A stretch of DNA of 64,000 bases from Comamonadaceae bacterium (lineage in GTDB: Bacteria > Pseudomonadota > Gammaproteobacteria > Burkholderiales > Burkholderiaceae_C). The notes under the pieces are model-generated. The model was not told the DNA's origin and ran no database searches. It saw nothing but the letters and a program-made list of their open reading frames with translations. Both the position numbers and the translations under genes were made by a program. Shown in pieces: positions 1 through 7,439 of this stretch; within the stretch, counting starts at the first letter, position 1, and each line of letters opens with the position of its first letter. Where the stretch lies: assembly GCA_947478725.1 (NCBI GenBank), contig CANJWZ010000008.1:1-64000 (forward strand), in the 5' to 3' direction.

Positions 1-732
1 CTTGCGCCCTGGGTGAAAGAGCAGGCCAGCGAGCTTTTGCGGCTGCAATGGAGTCCCGAGCAGATCGCCGGCAAACTGCCAGTGAGCCATGAATCGCTGT
101 ACCTGCATGTTTATGCAGACAAGGCGCATGGCGGCACCTTGTGGAAGAACCTGCGTTGCCAAAAGCAAAAGAGAAAGCGCTACGCCAGTGGTCGGGATCG
201 CCGCGGACAGATCCCCAACCGCAGGCCGCTGAGCGAGCGCCCAGCCCACATTGAAGGTCGTCAGCAAGTGGGTCATTGGGAATGTGACACCGTCATTGGT
301 GCCAACCACAAGCAAGCCATCGTGACGGTGGTTGAGCGCAAAAGCGGGTACGCGGTCATGGCCAAGGTTTCAAACAAAACAGCTGATCTGGTTGGCGCGG
401 CGATCATCGAAGCGCTCAACCCGTTGAAGGCTAGGGTCAAGACCCTGACCTATGACAACGGCAAAGAATTCAGAGGGTACGCCGTGATTGATGAAGTGCT
501 AGGCAGCACGGGCTACTTTACCCGGCCCTTTGCTAGTTGGGAGCGAGGCTCCAACGAGAACTTCAATGGCCTGCTGCGGCAATACATGCCCAAGAAGCGC
601 CAGATGAAAAACATGACGGATTTTAAGATGATCGAAATCAGATTAAATAACCACCCCGGTAAAAGATTGGGATTTAGAACGCCTGCAGGGGTGTTTCATC
701 AATCGTTATCCCGTGTTGCACTTCGTGCTTGA
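1..732 (+). mobile_element. IS30-family transposase, C-terminal part (cut by window edge)
   Basis: The reading frame is open from the first base, so the gene begins outside the window; the first in-frame start codon (GTG at 13) is internal. The 239 residues seen from there carry an IS30-type DDE catalytic core. The acidic residues lie in GHWECDTVIG (D92), TYDNGKEF (D148) and the IS30-typical ERGSNENFNGLLRQYMPK (E182). The protein would cut and join IS ends as part of IS transposition. It ends normally at 732. The terminal inverted repeat should lie just after the stop, but the left end needed to define it is not visible. Adjacent IS and gene debris suggest that this flank has been rearranged. 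Confidence 0.9.
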
Positions 733-936
733 ATCCGCCAAATATAAAAGCGAATGTACAAAGTCAAAACCTTGTGCCATACTTATTCTCATGCTGTTGG
801 ATTTCCTATCCGCGACATCAGCCATGGTGCGCTCGGATGAGTATGCAATCCATCACGATAGCGACGAGAGCTGTTACATGCAACGGCTCTCATGGGAAGC
901 TTTTGCAATCACCGATAAACAACAGCAAAGGAAACC

Positions 937-1956
937 ATGAACGAACACGAGACAGGAATTGCTCAAACCGTCTCATCGACGCGCCGGCGTCTGGCGCTGG
1001 GGCTCGCGGGCGCGGGTCTCGCGCTCGGGGGCGCGCTGGTTGCGGGCGAGGTCCAGGCGCAGGCTTGGCCCACACAGACCATCCGCATCATCGTGCCCTT
1101 TGGCCCAGGGGGTGGCGTCGACATCGTGGCGCGCACGCTCAGCGAGGAATGGGTCAAGCAGACCGGCCACAAGGTCGCGGTCGAAAACCGCGCGGGTGCG
1201 GGCGGCAACATTGGCTCGGCCAGTGTCGCCAAATCGGCGGCCGATGGCTACACGCTGCTGCTCGCCTCGAACTCGAACAGCTACAACGATTTTCTGTATT
1301 CGAGCGCAGGCTACAACCCGGCTACCGAGCTCGCGCCGGTAATGCAGATCGGGCGGGTGCCGATCGTGCTGGTGGCCGCAGCGAATTCGCGCTTCAAGTC
1401 GGTCCAGGATGTGATCGCGGCGGCCAAAGCCGAACCCGGCAAGCTGAACTTTGCACACTTCGGTTTCGGCAGCTCCGGGCACTTGCTCTACGAACTGTTC
1501 ATCCGCAAGGCAGGCATCACCGCCATCCACGTGCCCTATAAAGGCAACGAGTTGTACACCGATATGCTGGCGGGTCGCACCGATCTCGTCTTCAACAACC
1601 AGCTGGGCGTCATGTCCTTTGTCCGCGCGGGGCAGATGCGGGTGCTGGGGGTGGTGAGCGGCGATCGTTCGGCACTGCTGCCGGATGTGCCCACGATGGA
1701 GCAACAAGGCCTGGCTGACTTCAAGGCCGACGTCTGGTGGGGCGTGATGACCCGTGCCGGCACACCTGCGCCCGTGATTGCCCAGATCAATTCAATCCTG
1801 AACAAGGTGCTGACCGCACCCGAAGTGATCAAACGGCTCGAGGCCCAGGGTGCGACGGCGGTCGGTGGGACGACCGATCATTTCGAGAAATTCTTCGCGT
1901 CAGAGCGCGCCACCTGGCAGAAGGTGATCAGCGAAGGCAAGATCACGATCGATTGA
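937..1956 (+). CDS. Bug/TctC-family tricarboxylate-type periplasmic receptor
   Basis: A 339-residue extracytoplasmic solute receptor of the Bug (TctC) family, which binds carboxylates in the periplasm. The N-terminus has a twin-arginine-like stretch (STRRRLALG) followed by a hydrophobic run ending in VQAQA, so Tat export is possible. Family motifs are visible: VPFGPGGGVDIVAR near residue 55, ENRAGAGGNIG, DGYTLLLASN, HVPYKGNE and LLPDVPTMEQQG. The start is supported by AAAGGAAACC just upstream. No TctA or TctB membrane partner is in the window. The amidase follows 43 bp downstream on the same strand, so the pair may be co-transcribed and may take up and hydrolyse an amide. The ligand is unknown. 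Confidence 0.92.
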   Translation: MNEHETGIAQTVSSTRRRLALGLAGAGLALGGALVAGEVQAQAWPTQTIRIIVPFGPGGGVDIVARTLSEEWVKQTGHKVAVENRAGAGGNIGSASVAKSAADGYTLLLASNSNSYNDFLYSSAGYNPATELAPVMQIGRVPIVLVAAANSRFKSVQDVIAAAKAEPGKLNFAHFGFGSSGHLLYELFIRKAGITAIHVPYKGNELYTDMLAGRTDLVFNNQLGVMSFVRAGQMRVLGVVSGDRSALLPDVPTMEQQGLADFKADVWWGVMTRAGTPAPVIAQINSILNKVLTAPEVIKRLEAQGATAVGGTTDHFEKFFASERATWQKVISEGKITID

Positions 1957-1976
1957 ACCCTGCGCGCTGCGGACTT

Positions 1977-1998
1977 GATTTGAACCAAAGGTCAAATC
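1977..1998 (+). promoter_or_regulatory. Small inverted repeat around the amidase ribosome-binding site
   Basis: GATTTGA (1977-1983) is repeated as TCAAATC (1992-1998) around an 8-nt loop, ACCAAAGG. The loop contains the likely Shine-Dalgarno AAAGG, and the amidase ATG follows one base after the second arm. Seen: the perfect 7-bp repeat and its position. Inferred: a hairpin that could modulate translation. It is short and AT-rich, so it may have no function. Confidence 0.35.
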
Positions 1999-1999
1999 G

Positions 2000-3430
2000 A
2001 TGACCAATGACTGGGCGATGGTGTGGATGCGTGCTCGACTCGAAGACGGGTCCCTACGCGCCGACGATCTGATCGAGGGCCAGCTCGCGAGCATTCGCGA
2101 GCTGAACCCGTTGATCCACGCGCTACTTCCAGTCGATTCGGAGTCGGCGCATCGGCAGGCTGAAGCGGCCCTCGTGCGTCGCAGGCAGTCCCGCTGTTTG
2201 AGCCCGCTCGACGGGATCCCGATCGTCATCAAGGACCTGATCGAAATCGAAGGCGAGGTCACAACCAACGGGTCGCTGACCCGCCGCGATCAGCGCAGTC
2301 GCATCACGGCGCATGCGGTCGATCGCCTGCGGGCGGCCGGCATGGTCGTCCTGGGCCGGGCCCATATGGTCGAGTTTGCTTACGGAGGGTGGGGGACCAA
2401 TCAGGGCATGGGCGCACCGCGCAACCCCTGGGACCTCGCCGTTCATCGTTCCCCGGGGGGGTCGTCGAGCGGATCGGGCGCGGCGGTTGCCTCGGGCATG
2501 GTGCCTGTGAGCCTGGGCTCGGACACCGGGGGCTCGATCCGGATTCCGGCTGCGCTGCAAGGCCTCACCGGCTACAAACCAACCGTCGGGCTGATCAGCC
2601 TGTATGGCTGCCTGCCCTTGTCAAAAAGTTTCGACTCGATCGGCCCCCTTGCACATTCGGTCGACGATACGGCCTGGATCGCTTCGATCCTCGCGGGATA
2701 CGACGCACGTGACCCCCTGTCGCGGGACGCGCTGCGACCGAGGGTGCTGACCGAAGCGCTCGAGGCGGGCGACGATCTGCGCGGTCGACGCATCATCGTG
2801 ACGCCCGAAGAGACCTGGCCGGTGGCCGTGTCGCCCGCCGTGCTGACCGCGCTCTCCGAGGTGATCGATTGCCTTACGCATCTGGGCGCAACGGTGGAGC
2901 TGCGCGAGGCGCCCTTCGACTGGAACGAGCTGCTGAAGGAAAACGGCCGGGCGATCGGCGCCGAGGTCTGGGCTCAACACGGGGCGAGCATCCTGGACGA
3001 GCGCCTGCCCATCGATACCGGCGTTCGGCTGCGCATGCGCCGTGCTCAGTCGATCACTCAAGAGGAGTACCGCGGGGCGATGGCGCACGCCGAGCGCACC
3101 ACGCAATTGTTCGGTGAATGGATGCGAGGCGCTGACGCTTGGCTCATGCCCGGCTGCCCAATCAGCGCGCCTGCGATTGACAGCGTAGACGAGGGCGACC
3201 CGATCCTGTCGACCTTTGCCAGAGTGGCCAATCATCTGGGCGGGTGCGCGCTCTCGCTGCCGGCCGGCCTCGACAAGCAGGGACTACCGGTCGGAGTGCA
3301 ACTGGTCGGACCCGCCTGGGGCGACGCGCATCTGATCCGGATTGGCGCTGTCTTGCAGCGCGCGAGTCGCTGGCACCGGCTGCGACCGACTGGAGCCGAC
3401 CTCTCCGCCACGATGCCGGACCCGCAATAG
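2000..3430 (+). CDS. Amidase signature-family hydrolase
   Basis: A 476-residue amidase-signature enzyme; the family hydrolyses C-N amide bonds with a Ser-cisSer-Lys triad. The triad can be placed: Lys78 in IVIKDLIE, cis-Ser155 in the GGSSSGSG stretch, and nucleophile Ser179 in DTGGSIRIPA. The 24-residue spacing between the two serines is normal for the family. Length is typical (about 450-500 residues). There is no signal peptide, so it is probably cytoplasmic. GatA-like proteins share the fold, but gatB and gatC are absent here, so a stand-alone catabolic amidase is more likely. The substrate cannot be read from the sequence. Confidence 0.93.
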   Translation: MTNDWAMVWMRARLEDGSLRADDLIEGQLASIRELNPLIHALLPVDSESAHRQAEAALVRRRQSRCLSPLDGIPIVIKDLIEIEGEVTTNGSLTRRDQRSRITAHAVDRLRAAGMVVLGRAHMVEFAYGGWGTNQGMGAPRNPWDLAVHRSPGGSSSGSGAAVASGMVPVSLGSDTGGSIRIPAALQGLTGYKPTVGLISLYGCLPLSKSFDSIGPLAHSVDDTAWIASILAGYDARDPLSRDALRPRVLTEALEAGDDLRGRRIIVTPEETWPVAVSPAVLTALSEVIDCLTHLGATVELREAPFDWNELLKENGRAIGAEVWAQHGASILDERLPIDTGVRLRMRRAQSITQEEYRGAMAHAERTTQLFGEWMRGADAWLMPGCPISAPAIDSVDEGDPILSTFARVANHLGGCALSLPAGLDKQGLPVGVQLVGPAWGDAHLIRIGAVLQRASRWHRLRPTGADLSATMPDPQ

Positions 3431-3641
3431 CGCAATGCCGATCGCCACCAGCAGGGCATAAGCGGCCGCACCAGAGAGCACCAGAGAGCACCAGAGCCAG
3501 AGCCAGAGCCAGAGCCAGGACATCGGTCGTGATCTGGTAGCCCAGCGCCCACACGGCCGAGGGCAAAAAGGCGAGCGCCGTCAATGCCACGGGCCACTTA
3601 AGAAACTGGATAAAGGTGCTGCCGATCAGGAGGTAAGACAT
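3284..3641 (-). pseudogene. Small membrane protein disrupted by a 10-bp tandem duplication
   Basis: Reading leftward from an ATG at 3641, the frame begins MSYLLIGSTF and forms a hydrophobic helix, followed by an Ala-Leu run encoded by the 6-bp repeats. After the repeat tract the original frame becomes arginine-rich and overlaps the end of the amidase gene antisense. The other frame continues with a second membrane segment (AAAYALLVAIGIALLRVRHRGG). Removing one copy of the duplicated 10-mer at 3471-3490 joins the two frames exactly. I do not recognise the family. The far end overlaps the amidase, so the gene may also have lost its 3' part. There is no clear ribosome-binding site. Confidence 0.45.
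3471..3519. repeat. Compound tandem repeat: two 10-mers and about four 6-mers
   Basis: On the plus strand, ccagagagca occurs twice in tandem (3471-3490), followed by four copies of ccagag (3491-3514) and a partial fifth. The 6-bp unit keeps reading frame; the 10-bp unit does not. On the minus strand the 6-mers encode an Ala-Leu run within a hydrophobic frame. Tracts of this kind can change length by strand slippage. Whether it varies in this organism is unknown. Confidence 0.85.
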
Positions 3642-3669
3642 TTTTCGAAAAGCTCGAACAAGGTCAGCA

Positions 3670-4317
3670 TCAATCAGACAAGTTGGATTTGAGTTGCTTG
3701 CCGCGGACATAACCGTCTTGGGTGATACTGACTTCATCGCGGATCAGCCGGGTGTTTTCGCCAGACGCACTCTGCTCGAGCTTGTCGAGGCGCCACGCTG
3801 CACCCACATTCATGCCATGCTGCGACTGCAGAAACGCACGGAGTTGCAGCGGATATTGCAGCTGACGACTCGAATCAGCTCCATCCTGAATGCTACAACC
3901 GCGAAACTGCATTACAGGATCCGCACTTGGCGCAGAACCTGGCAGCCCTGAGCGGCAAACCACGACTGGATCCGAAACCCCGACAGATGCAAACCGAGTC
4001 TGGGATCTCAACTCTTTTTCAGTAGTCCAATCTTGTTTTCCTTTGGCCCCGTTGGAAGGCGGATTCGTCGGCGCTTTCTTGGTGTAAAAGGTGGTCGACG
4101 ATTTGGCCGCGGTGGTTTTTTTAGTGAAGTTGGAGAACTCACAAGCCGTAATCACCGCTTCCAGCCAGGGTCTGTGCCGCTCTTGCATGGCAGCAATCTT
4201 TTCAGCAGAGGAGGCCTTTTCCTTAATGACTGGACGCCCGTCGACCGACAAATCAAAGGAATACTCCAAGCGGCCAAACCTGAAAGACGGTGAAAGGTTG
4301 CGTGAGTTCGCAATCAT
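3670..4317 (-). CDS. Hypothetical protein
   Basis: A 215-residue open frame with no family I recognise. The N-terminal part (to about residue 60) has a balanced, soluble composition with a charged stretch (KEKASSAEKIAAMQERHRPW). It is followed by a Lys/Thr/Ser-rich linker (residues 63-95) and a polar C-terminus. There are no membrane segments or signal peptide. No convincing gene lies on the opposite strand, so this is the best reading of the interval. It could be a decayed remnant, since its neighbour on the left is broken. Confidence 0.4.
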   Translation of the reverse strand: MIANSRNLSPSFRFGRLEYSFDLSVDGRPVIKEKASSAEKIAAMQERHRPWLEAVITACEFSNFTKKTTAAKSSTTFYTKKAPTNPPSNGAKGKQDWTTEKELRSQTRFASVGVSDPVVVCRSGLPGSAPSADPVMQFRGCSIQDGADSSRQLQYPLQLRAFLQSQHGMNVGAAWRLDKLEQSASGENTRLIRDEVSITQDGYVRGKQLKSNLSD

Positions 4318-4435
4318 TTTTAACGGTCAATGACAGCAACAGTTACTGTCATGTAATCGCCGAGAATTCAGGTCGTTGCACACCTTGTGTGGCTCTGTGA
4401 TAATTTCACGATGTGGAACTTCATGGACCAAAGCA

Positions 4436-4828
4436 ATGAACAACATGGATAAAGCGCGCGCAGTGCTTGCTTCACTTCCACGTTGCGCTGCGAAGTCAAG
4501 GCAGTCTGGTGAGCAGTGTAAAAACCCTGGCCTTGGAGCAGGTGGTAAATGTCGTTTCCATGGAGGCGCATCAACAGGCCGTCCACCTACTCATGGACGA
4601 CTGACGAAGGTAAACCTGCTTAACCGCGATTGGGTGCGATTGCTTCTTGGTGTGCTCGCGCTTGAGCATCCAGGGTTCAAGGTCTCTTGGTTCAACCCGG
4701 GGTCTATGACGGCTGCACGCGCAATTGAGGTTCTGCAACAAAAACTTAATCGCCACAAATTAAGCAGTAAAGATCCTGCCAGAAAATTACCTCGAGCTTC
4801 GAAGAATCGTCAGGTCCTGCCGTGCTAG
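4436..4828 (+). CDS. Small HGG-motif protein (phage/mobile-element type)
   Basis: A 130-residue protein whose N-terminal third contains two cysteine-centred motifs, CAAKSRQSGEQCKNPG and then KCRFHGGASTGRPP. The CxxK...C...C.FHGG.STG pattern is found in small proteins often encoded near phage terminase genes; their biochemical role is not established. I chose the ATG at 4436 (MNNMDKAR) because it lies close before the conserved block; the frame also opens at 4376. The C-terminal half (LLNRDWVRLLLG and onward) is unremarkable. With the tRNA-Arg nearby it fits an old integrated element. Confidence 0.6.
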   Translation: MNNMDKARAVLASLPRCAAKSRQSGEQCKNPGLGAGGKCRFHGGASTGRPPTHGRLTKVNLLNRDWVRLLLGVLALEHPGFKVSWFNPGSMTAARAIEVLQQKLNRHKLSSKDPARKLPRASKNRQVLPC

Positions 4829-5078
4829 CTGATCAAGCATTTACGCAGCACTATTTGTATGCTGAGGGGGTCGCTAGACATCATAGAGCTTGTGCAAGCA
4901 GCTATCAATAACATAGCAAATCGTAACCATCTGACAAGTCAGACCCAGTGTTACCCGTTCAAAACCAGCTACTCAGAGCCAGTTCAGCCATCAATCCCGC
5001 AGGATCACTATTCGAGGAAGGCTTGGAGAAACGGCAACCGAACGGCAACCAGAGCGATGTCAAAAGCCAGAAAGAAGA
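4829..5078 (+). other. Interval without a clear gene; possible eroded gene tail
   Basis: An open frame of 81 codons (4859-5104) runs toward the tRNA-Arg and ends in a basic stretch (SKARKKKGLRAF) overlapping the tRNA terminator. Such tails occur where an integrase gene once ended at a tRNA, but no integrase domain is present. I see no gene I can support here. Confidence 0.3.
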
Positions 5079-5110
5079 AAGGACTTAGAGCCTTTCGACT
5101 CTAAGTCCTT
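5079..5110 (-). terminator. Hairpin terminator of tRNA-Arg
   Basis: A perfect 12-bp inverted repeat, AAGGACTTAGAG and CTCTAAGTCCTT, separated by 8 nt. It lies 8 bp beyond the 3' end of the tRNA in its direction of transcription, and the minus strand continues with a short T-rich run. Position and form fit a rho-independent terminator. Confidence 0.75.
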
Positions 5111-5118
5111 GATTCATA

Positions 5119-5195
5119 TGGTGCGGCTGGCAGGAATTGAACCCACGACCCCTTGGTTCGTAGCCAAGTACTCTATCCAACTGAGCTACAGCCGC
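5119..5195 (-). tRNA. tRNA-Arg (anticodon ACG)
   Basis: A 77-nt gene on the minus strand with encoded CCA. Acceptor halves GCGGCTG and CAGCCGC pair fully. The anticodon stem CTTGG/CCAAG encloses the loop CTACGAA, giving anticodon ACG (read as ICG after deamination). The T arm is GTGGGTTCAATTCCTGC with mismatches. Such tRNA genes are common integration sites, and this one marks the left edge of the selenocysteine region. I did not see a second copy of its 3' end in the window. Confidence 0.95.
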
Positions 5196-5213
5196 TAAGC
5201 CTCATAGTATAGC

Positions 5214-5501
5214 TTATTCAACATCTGAAATGGTAGGGCGAGTATTTTCCAAATAAGGTATGAGCCTGAACGTTGTGTGATTCGGTAGTCTGAATAAGGC
5301 GGCTGTTTTGGATCGTCGGTTGAACAAGTCAAAGAGTTTAAGCCTGGCGACATTCATGGCCATTGCGGCTTGCAGATCAGTCTGGGCTCGAGCAAGACCA
5401 AAAAAGGCGTTCTGCCTGTGCTCGACGAACAAGGCCATGAATTGGCCCCGGGGAAAACCGGCCTGATCCACTTCACAGGTATCTCGCCCTTTGAACACCA
5501 C
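5214..5501 (-). pseudogene. Transposase C-terminal remnant (DDE type)
   Basis: A 95-residue frame without its own domain start. Its middle (FVEHRQNAFFGLARAQTDLQ, then AAMAMNVARLKLF) resembles the last helices of DDE transposases of the IS1182/IS5 type, where an E in the EHR segment is catalytic and the following helix has a run like ALLTATAINIKRL. No N-terminal part is present upstream; the flanking sequence is out of frame or stopped. It is probably IS debris between the tRNA-Arg and selA. The call rests on motif resemblance only. Confidence 0.4.
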
Positions 5502-5604
5502 AAGATGCCGCGATCAGCCAGATAGCGAAGTGCCAGGGAAATGTGGCAGCAACGCAGCGAACTCGCCCCGGCGGCTGGGAACAATGCGAATGTTGTTTCG
5601 GGCA

Positions 5605-7053
5605 TCAGGGGAATTGCCTCGCTAGAACATTCAGCTGACCCAGCAATTCGGCAGGATCGTCGATGCAGCGGCAATCGAGCAGCAAGCGGTCGTCGGCGAT
5701 GCGGCCGATCACCGGCAACGGCAAGCCACGCAGCGCAACAGCGAGCGCATCGAGCGCGGTGCCGACGCCGCGCTTGCCTGCGAGCACAGGCGCGATGGCT
5801 AGACCGACGGACGGCAGCCGGTCCACAGGCAGCGAGCCTGAACCGATTTGGCTCGACATCGCCTCTACCGTCACCTCGTAGCGCGGTGACACAGCCGTAC
5901 GAAATGGCTCGAGCAATTGCATTGCCGTGACGCTGATCGCATCGGGTTGACGCGTAAGCCAGCGAAGCGTCGGCAGTTCGTGCCTTAGCATTTCGGGCTG
6001 AAGATAGAGCATCAGCGTGGCCTCGAGAGCCGCCAGCGGAAGCTTGGATAGGCGCAATGCGCGCTTCATCGGGAACTTGCGGATCTTGCCGACGAGTTCA
6101 CGGGAGCCGACGATCAGTCCTGCCTGCGGGCCGCCCAAAAGTTTGTCGCCCGAGAAGGTCACGACACCGCACCCCGCCGCCAGCATCTCCTGCGGCGTTG
6201 GTTCCTTCGGCAAACCGTACTGCGACATGTCGATCAGCGAGCCGCTCCCAAGATCGGTGGCGAGCGCGATGCGGCGCTCCTTGGCAAGAACGGCGAGCTC
6301 GGATTCGGGAACGGCGGAGGTGAAGCCTTGCACAACGTAGTTGCTGGTGTGGACCTTCATCAGCAATGCGGTGCGCGGCGTGATGCCACGGTCGTAGTCG
6401 GCAAGATGGGTGCGGTTGGTGGTGCCCACTTCGATCATCACGGCACCGGCGCTAGCCATCACGTCGGGCATGCGGAAGGCGCCACCGATCTCGACCAACT
6501 CGCCGCGGGAGATGACGGCTTCCCGCCCACCGGCGAGCGCGGCGATGGTCAGGAGCACGGCGGCCGCATTGTTGTTGACGACAGTTGCGGCTTCCGCGCC
6601 AGTGATCTCACAGATCAACCCTTCGACGATACTATCGCGGTCGCCGCGTGTGCCACCGTCGAGGTCATACTCGAGGTTGTTCGGCCCCTGCATCATGGCC
6701 GTGAGGTGCGCTATCGCCGACTGCGGAAGGACCGAACGGCCAAGGTTGGTATGGATCACGGTGCCGGTGAGGTTGAGCACGCGGCGCAGCCGGGGCGCGA
6801 CCCTCGCCTGCGTGCGCAGTGCGAGCGCAGCGGCGAATGCGTCGGCGCCGACGTCGATCACATCGAGGGTTCCGGCCAAGGCAAGTGTGCGCAAGTCATC
6901 GAGCAATGCCCGCGCCTGGCCGGCGACAAGCGTGTGGCCGTGCAACTCTACGAGCGCCTGTACCGCACTCATGCGCAGCAGCTTGTCGATCGAAGGCAAG
7001 TCCTGGAGCCTGGCCTTCGAGCCGTGAACCACGGATCCGTCGGTCGCCGCCAT
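5605..7053 (-). CDS. selA: L-seryl-tRNA(Sec) selenium transferase SelA
   Basis: A 482-residue PLP enzyme that converts Ser-tRNA(Sec) to Sec-tRNA(Sec) using selenophosphate. Recognised by the N-terminal SIDKLLRM segment, the LNLTGTVIHTNLGRS block (residues 93-107), EYDLDGGTRGDRD, and the cofactor lysine K304 in TFSGDKLLGGPQAG (equivalent to K295 in E. coli). Length is normal (about 460-480). The start at 7053 follows GGAGGAGGCGGCTG and overlaps the stop of a short upstream frame (TGATG), so translation may be coupled. It lies downstream of selB and tRNA-Sec on the same strand. selD, also needed for the pathway, is not in the window. Confidence 0.97.
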   Translation of the reverse strand: MAATDGSVVHGSKARLQDLPSIDKLLRMSAVQALVELHGHTLVAGQARALLDDLRTLALAGTLDVIDVGADAFAAALALRTQARVAPRLRRVLNLTGTVIHTNLGRSVLPQSAIAHLTAMMQGPNNLEYDLDGGTRGDRDSIVEGLICEITGAEAATVVNNNAAAVLLTIAALAGGREAVISRGELVEIGGAFRMPDVMASAGAVMIEVGTTNRTHLADYDRGITPRTALLMKVHTSNYVVQGFTSAVPESELAVLAKERRIALATDLGSGSLIDMSQYGLPKEPTPQEMLAAGCGVVTFSGDKLLGGPQAGLIVGSRELVGKIRKFPMKRALRLSKLPLAALEATLMLYLQPEMLRHELPTLRWLTRQPDAISVTAMQLLEPFRTAVSPRYEVTVEAMSSQIGSGSLPVDRLPSVGLAIAPVLAGKRGVGTALDALAVALRGLPLPVIGRIADDRLLLDCRCIDDPAELLGQLNVLARQFP

Positions 7054-7292
7054 CAGCCGCCTCCTCCGTCGTCAGAATCGCCATAGAAAAACAAGGAATT
7101 CACGCCTTGCGCAGCTAATAAGTTAGGCTTCAAACGTGCACCGCGAATCAGGAGGCCCCATTTCTCTTGCTCGGCGACCGTGAAAGTCTTCATCTGCGCG
7201 CTCCATAGCCCATCCCGCCGCATGAATCCTCGCGCCGCGATGGTGCGGGTGTGAACCAATTCCCACGGAACAGGATCAGACAAGGTATTCAT
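7053..7292 (-). pseudogene. DUF2889-like N-terminal fragment upstream of selA
   Basis: A 79-residue frame beginning MNTLSDPVPWELVHTRTIAA. The first 32 residues resemble the start of DUF2889 proteins (a HTR.I..RG..R.DGLW pattern), but homology stops at LWSAQ and the rest is unrelated in style, ending in a Gly/Asp-rich tail. I read it as the truncated start of a DUF2889 gene joined to other sequence. Its stop overlaps the selA start, so even if broken it may carry ribosomes to selA. Confidence 0.4.
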
Positions 7293-7339
7293 TGGTACCT
7301 TCTATAAAAATACGCCGGGAGGCCTGCCAGGCATCGTGC

Positions 7340-7434
7340 TGGCGGAAAGAAGTGGGAGTCGAACCCACCAGGGACTGACTCAGCCCCTCGCCGGATTTGA
7401 AGTCCGGGCGCGCCACCGGGCACGATTTCCCTCC
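7340..7434 (-). tRNA. selC: tRNA-Sec (anticodon TCA)
   Basis: A 95-nt gene with encoded CCA, the same length as E. coli selC. The 8-bp acceptor stem pairs GGAGGGAA with TTCTTTCC (two G-U pairs). The long 6-bp D stem is CGTGCC/GGCGCG around the loop CGGT. The anticodon stem CCGGA/TCCGG encloses CTTCAAA, giving TCA, which reads UGA. A long variable arm (GGGGCTGAGTCAGTCCC) and the T arm GTGGG-TTCGACT-CCCAC follow. It starts 5 nt after the selB stop codon on the same strand, so it is probably cut out of a selB-selC-selA transcript. Confidence 0.96.
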
Positions 7435-7439
7435 TGAAA

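Noticed and set aside
3471..3519. Repeat tract as a CRISPR array
   Set aside because: Units of 6-10 bp are directly adjacent with no spacers; a microsatellite.
5605..7086. Long plus-strand frames over selA (for example 6328-7086, 252 codons)
   Set aside because: They are antisense to a clear SelA and have no family features; a by-product of high GC in third positions.
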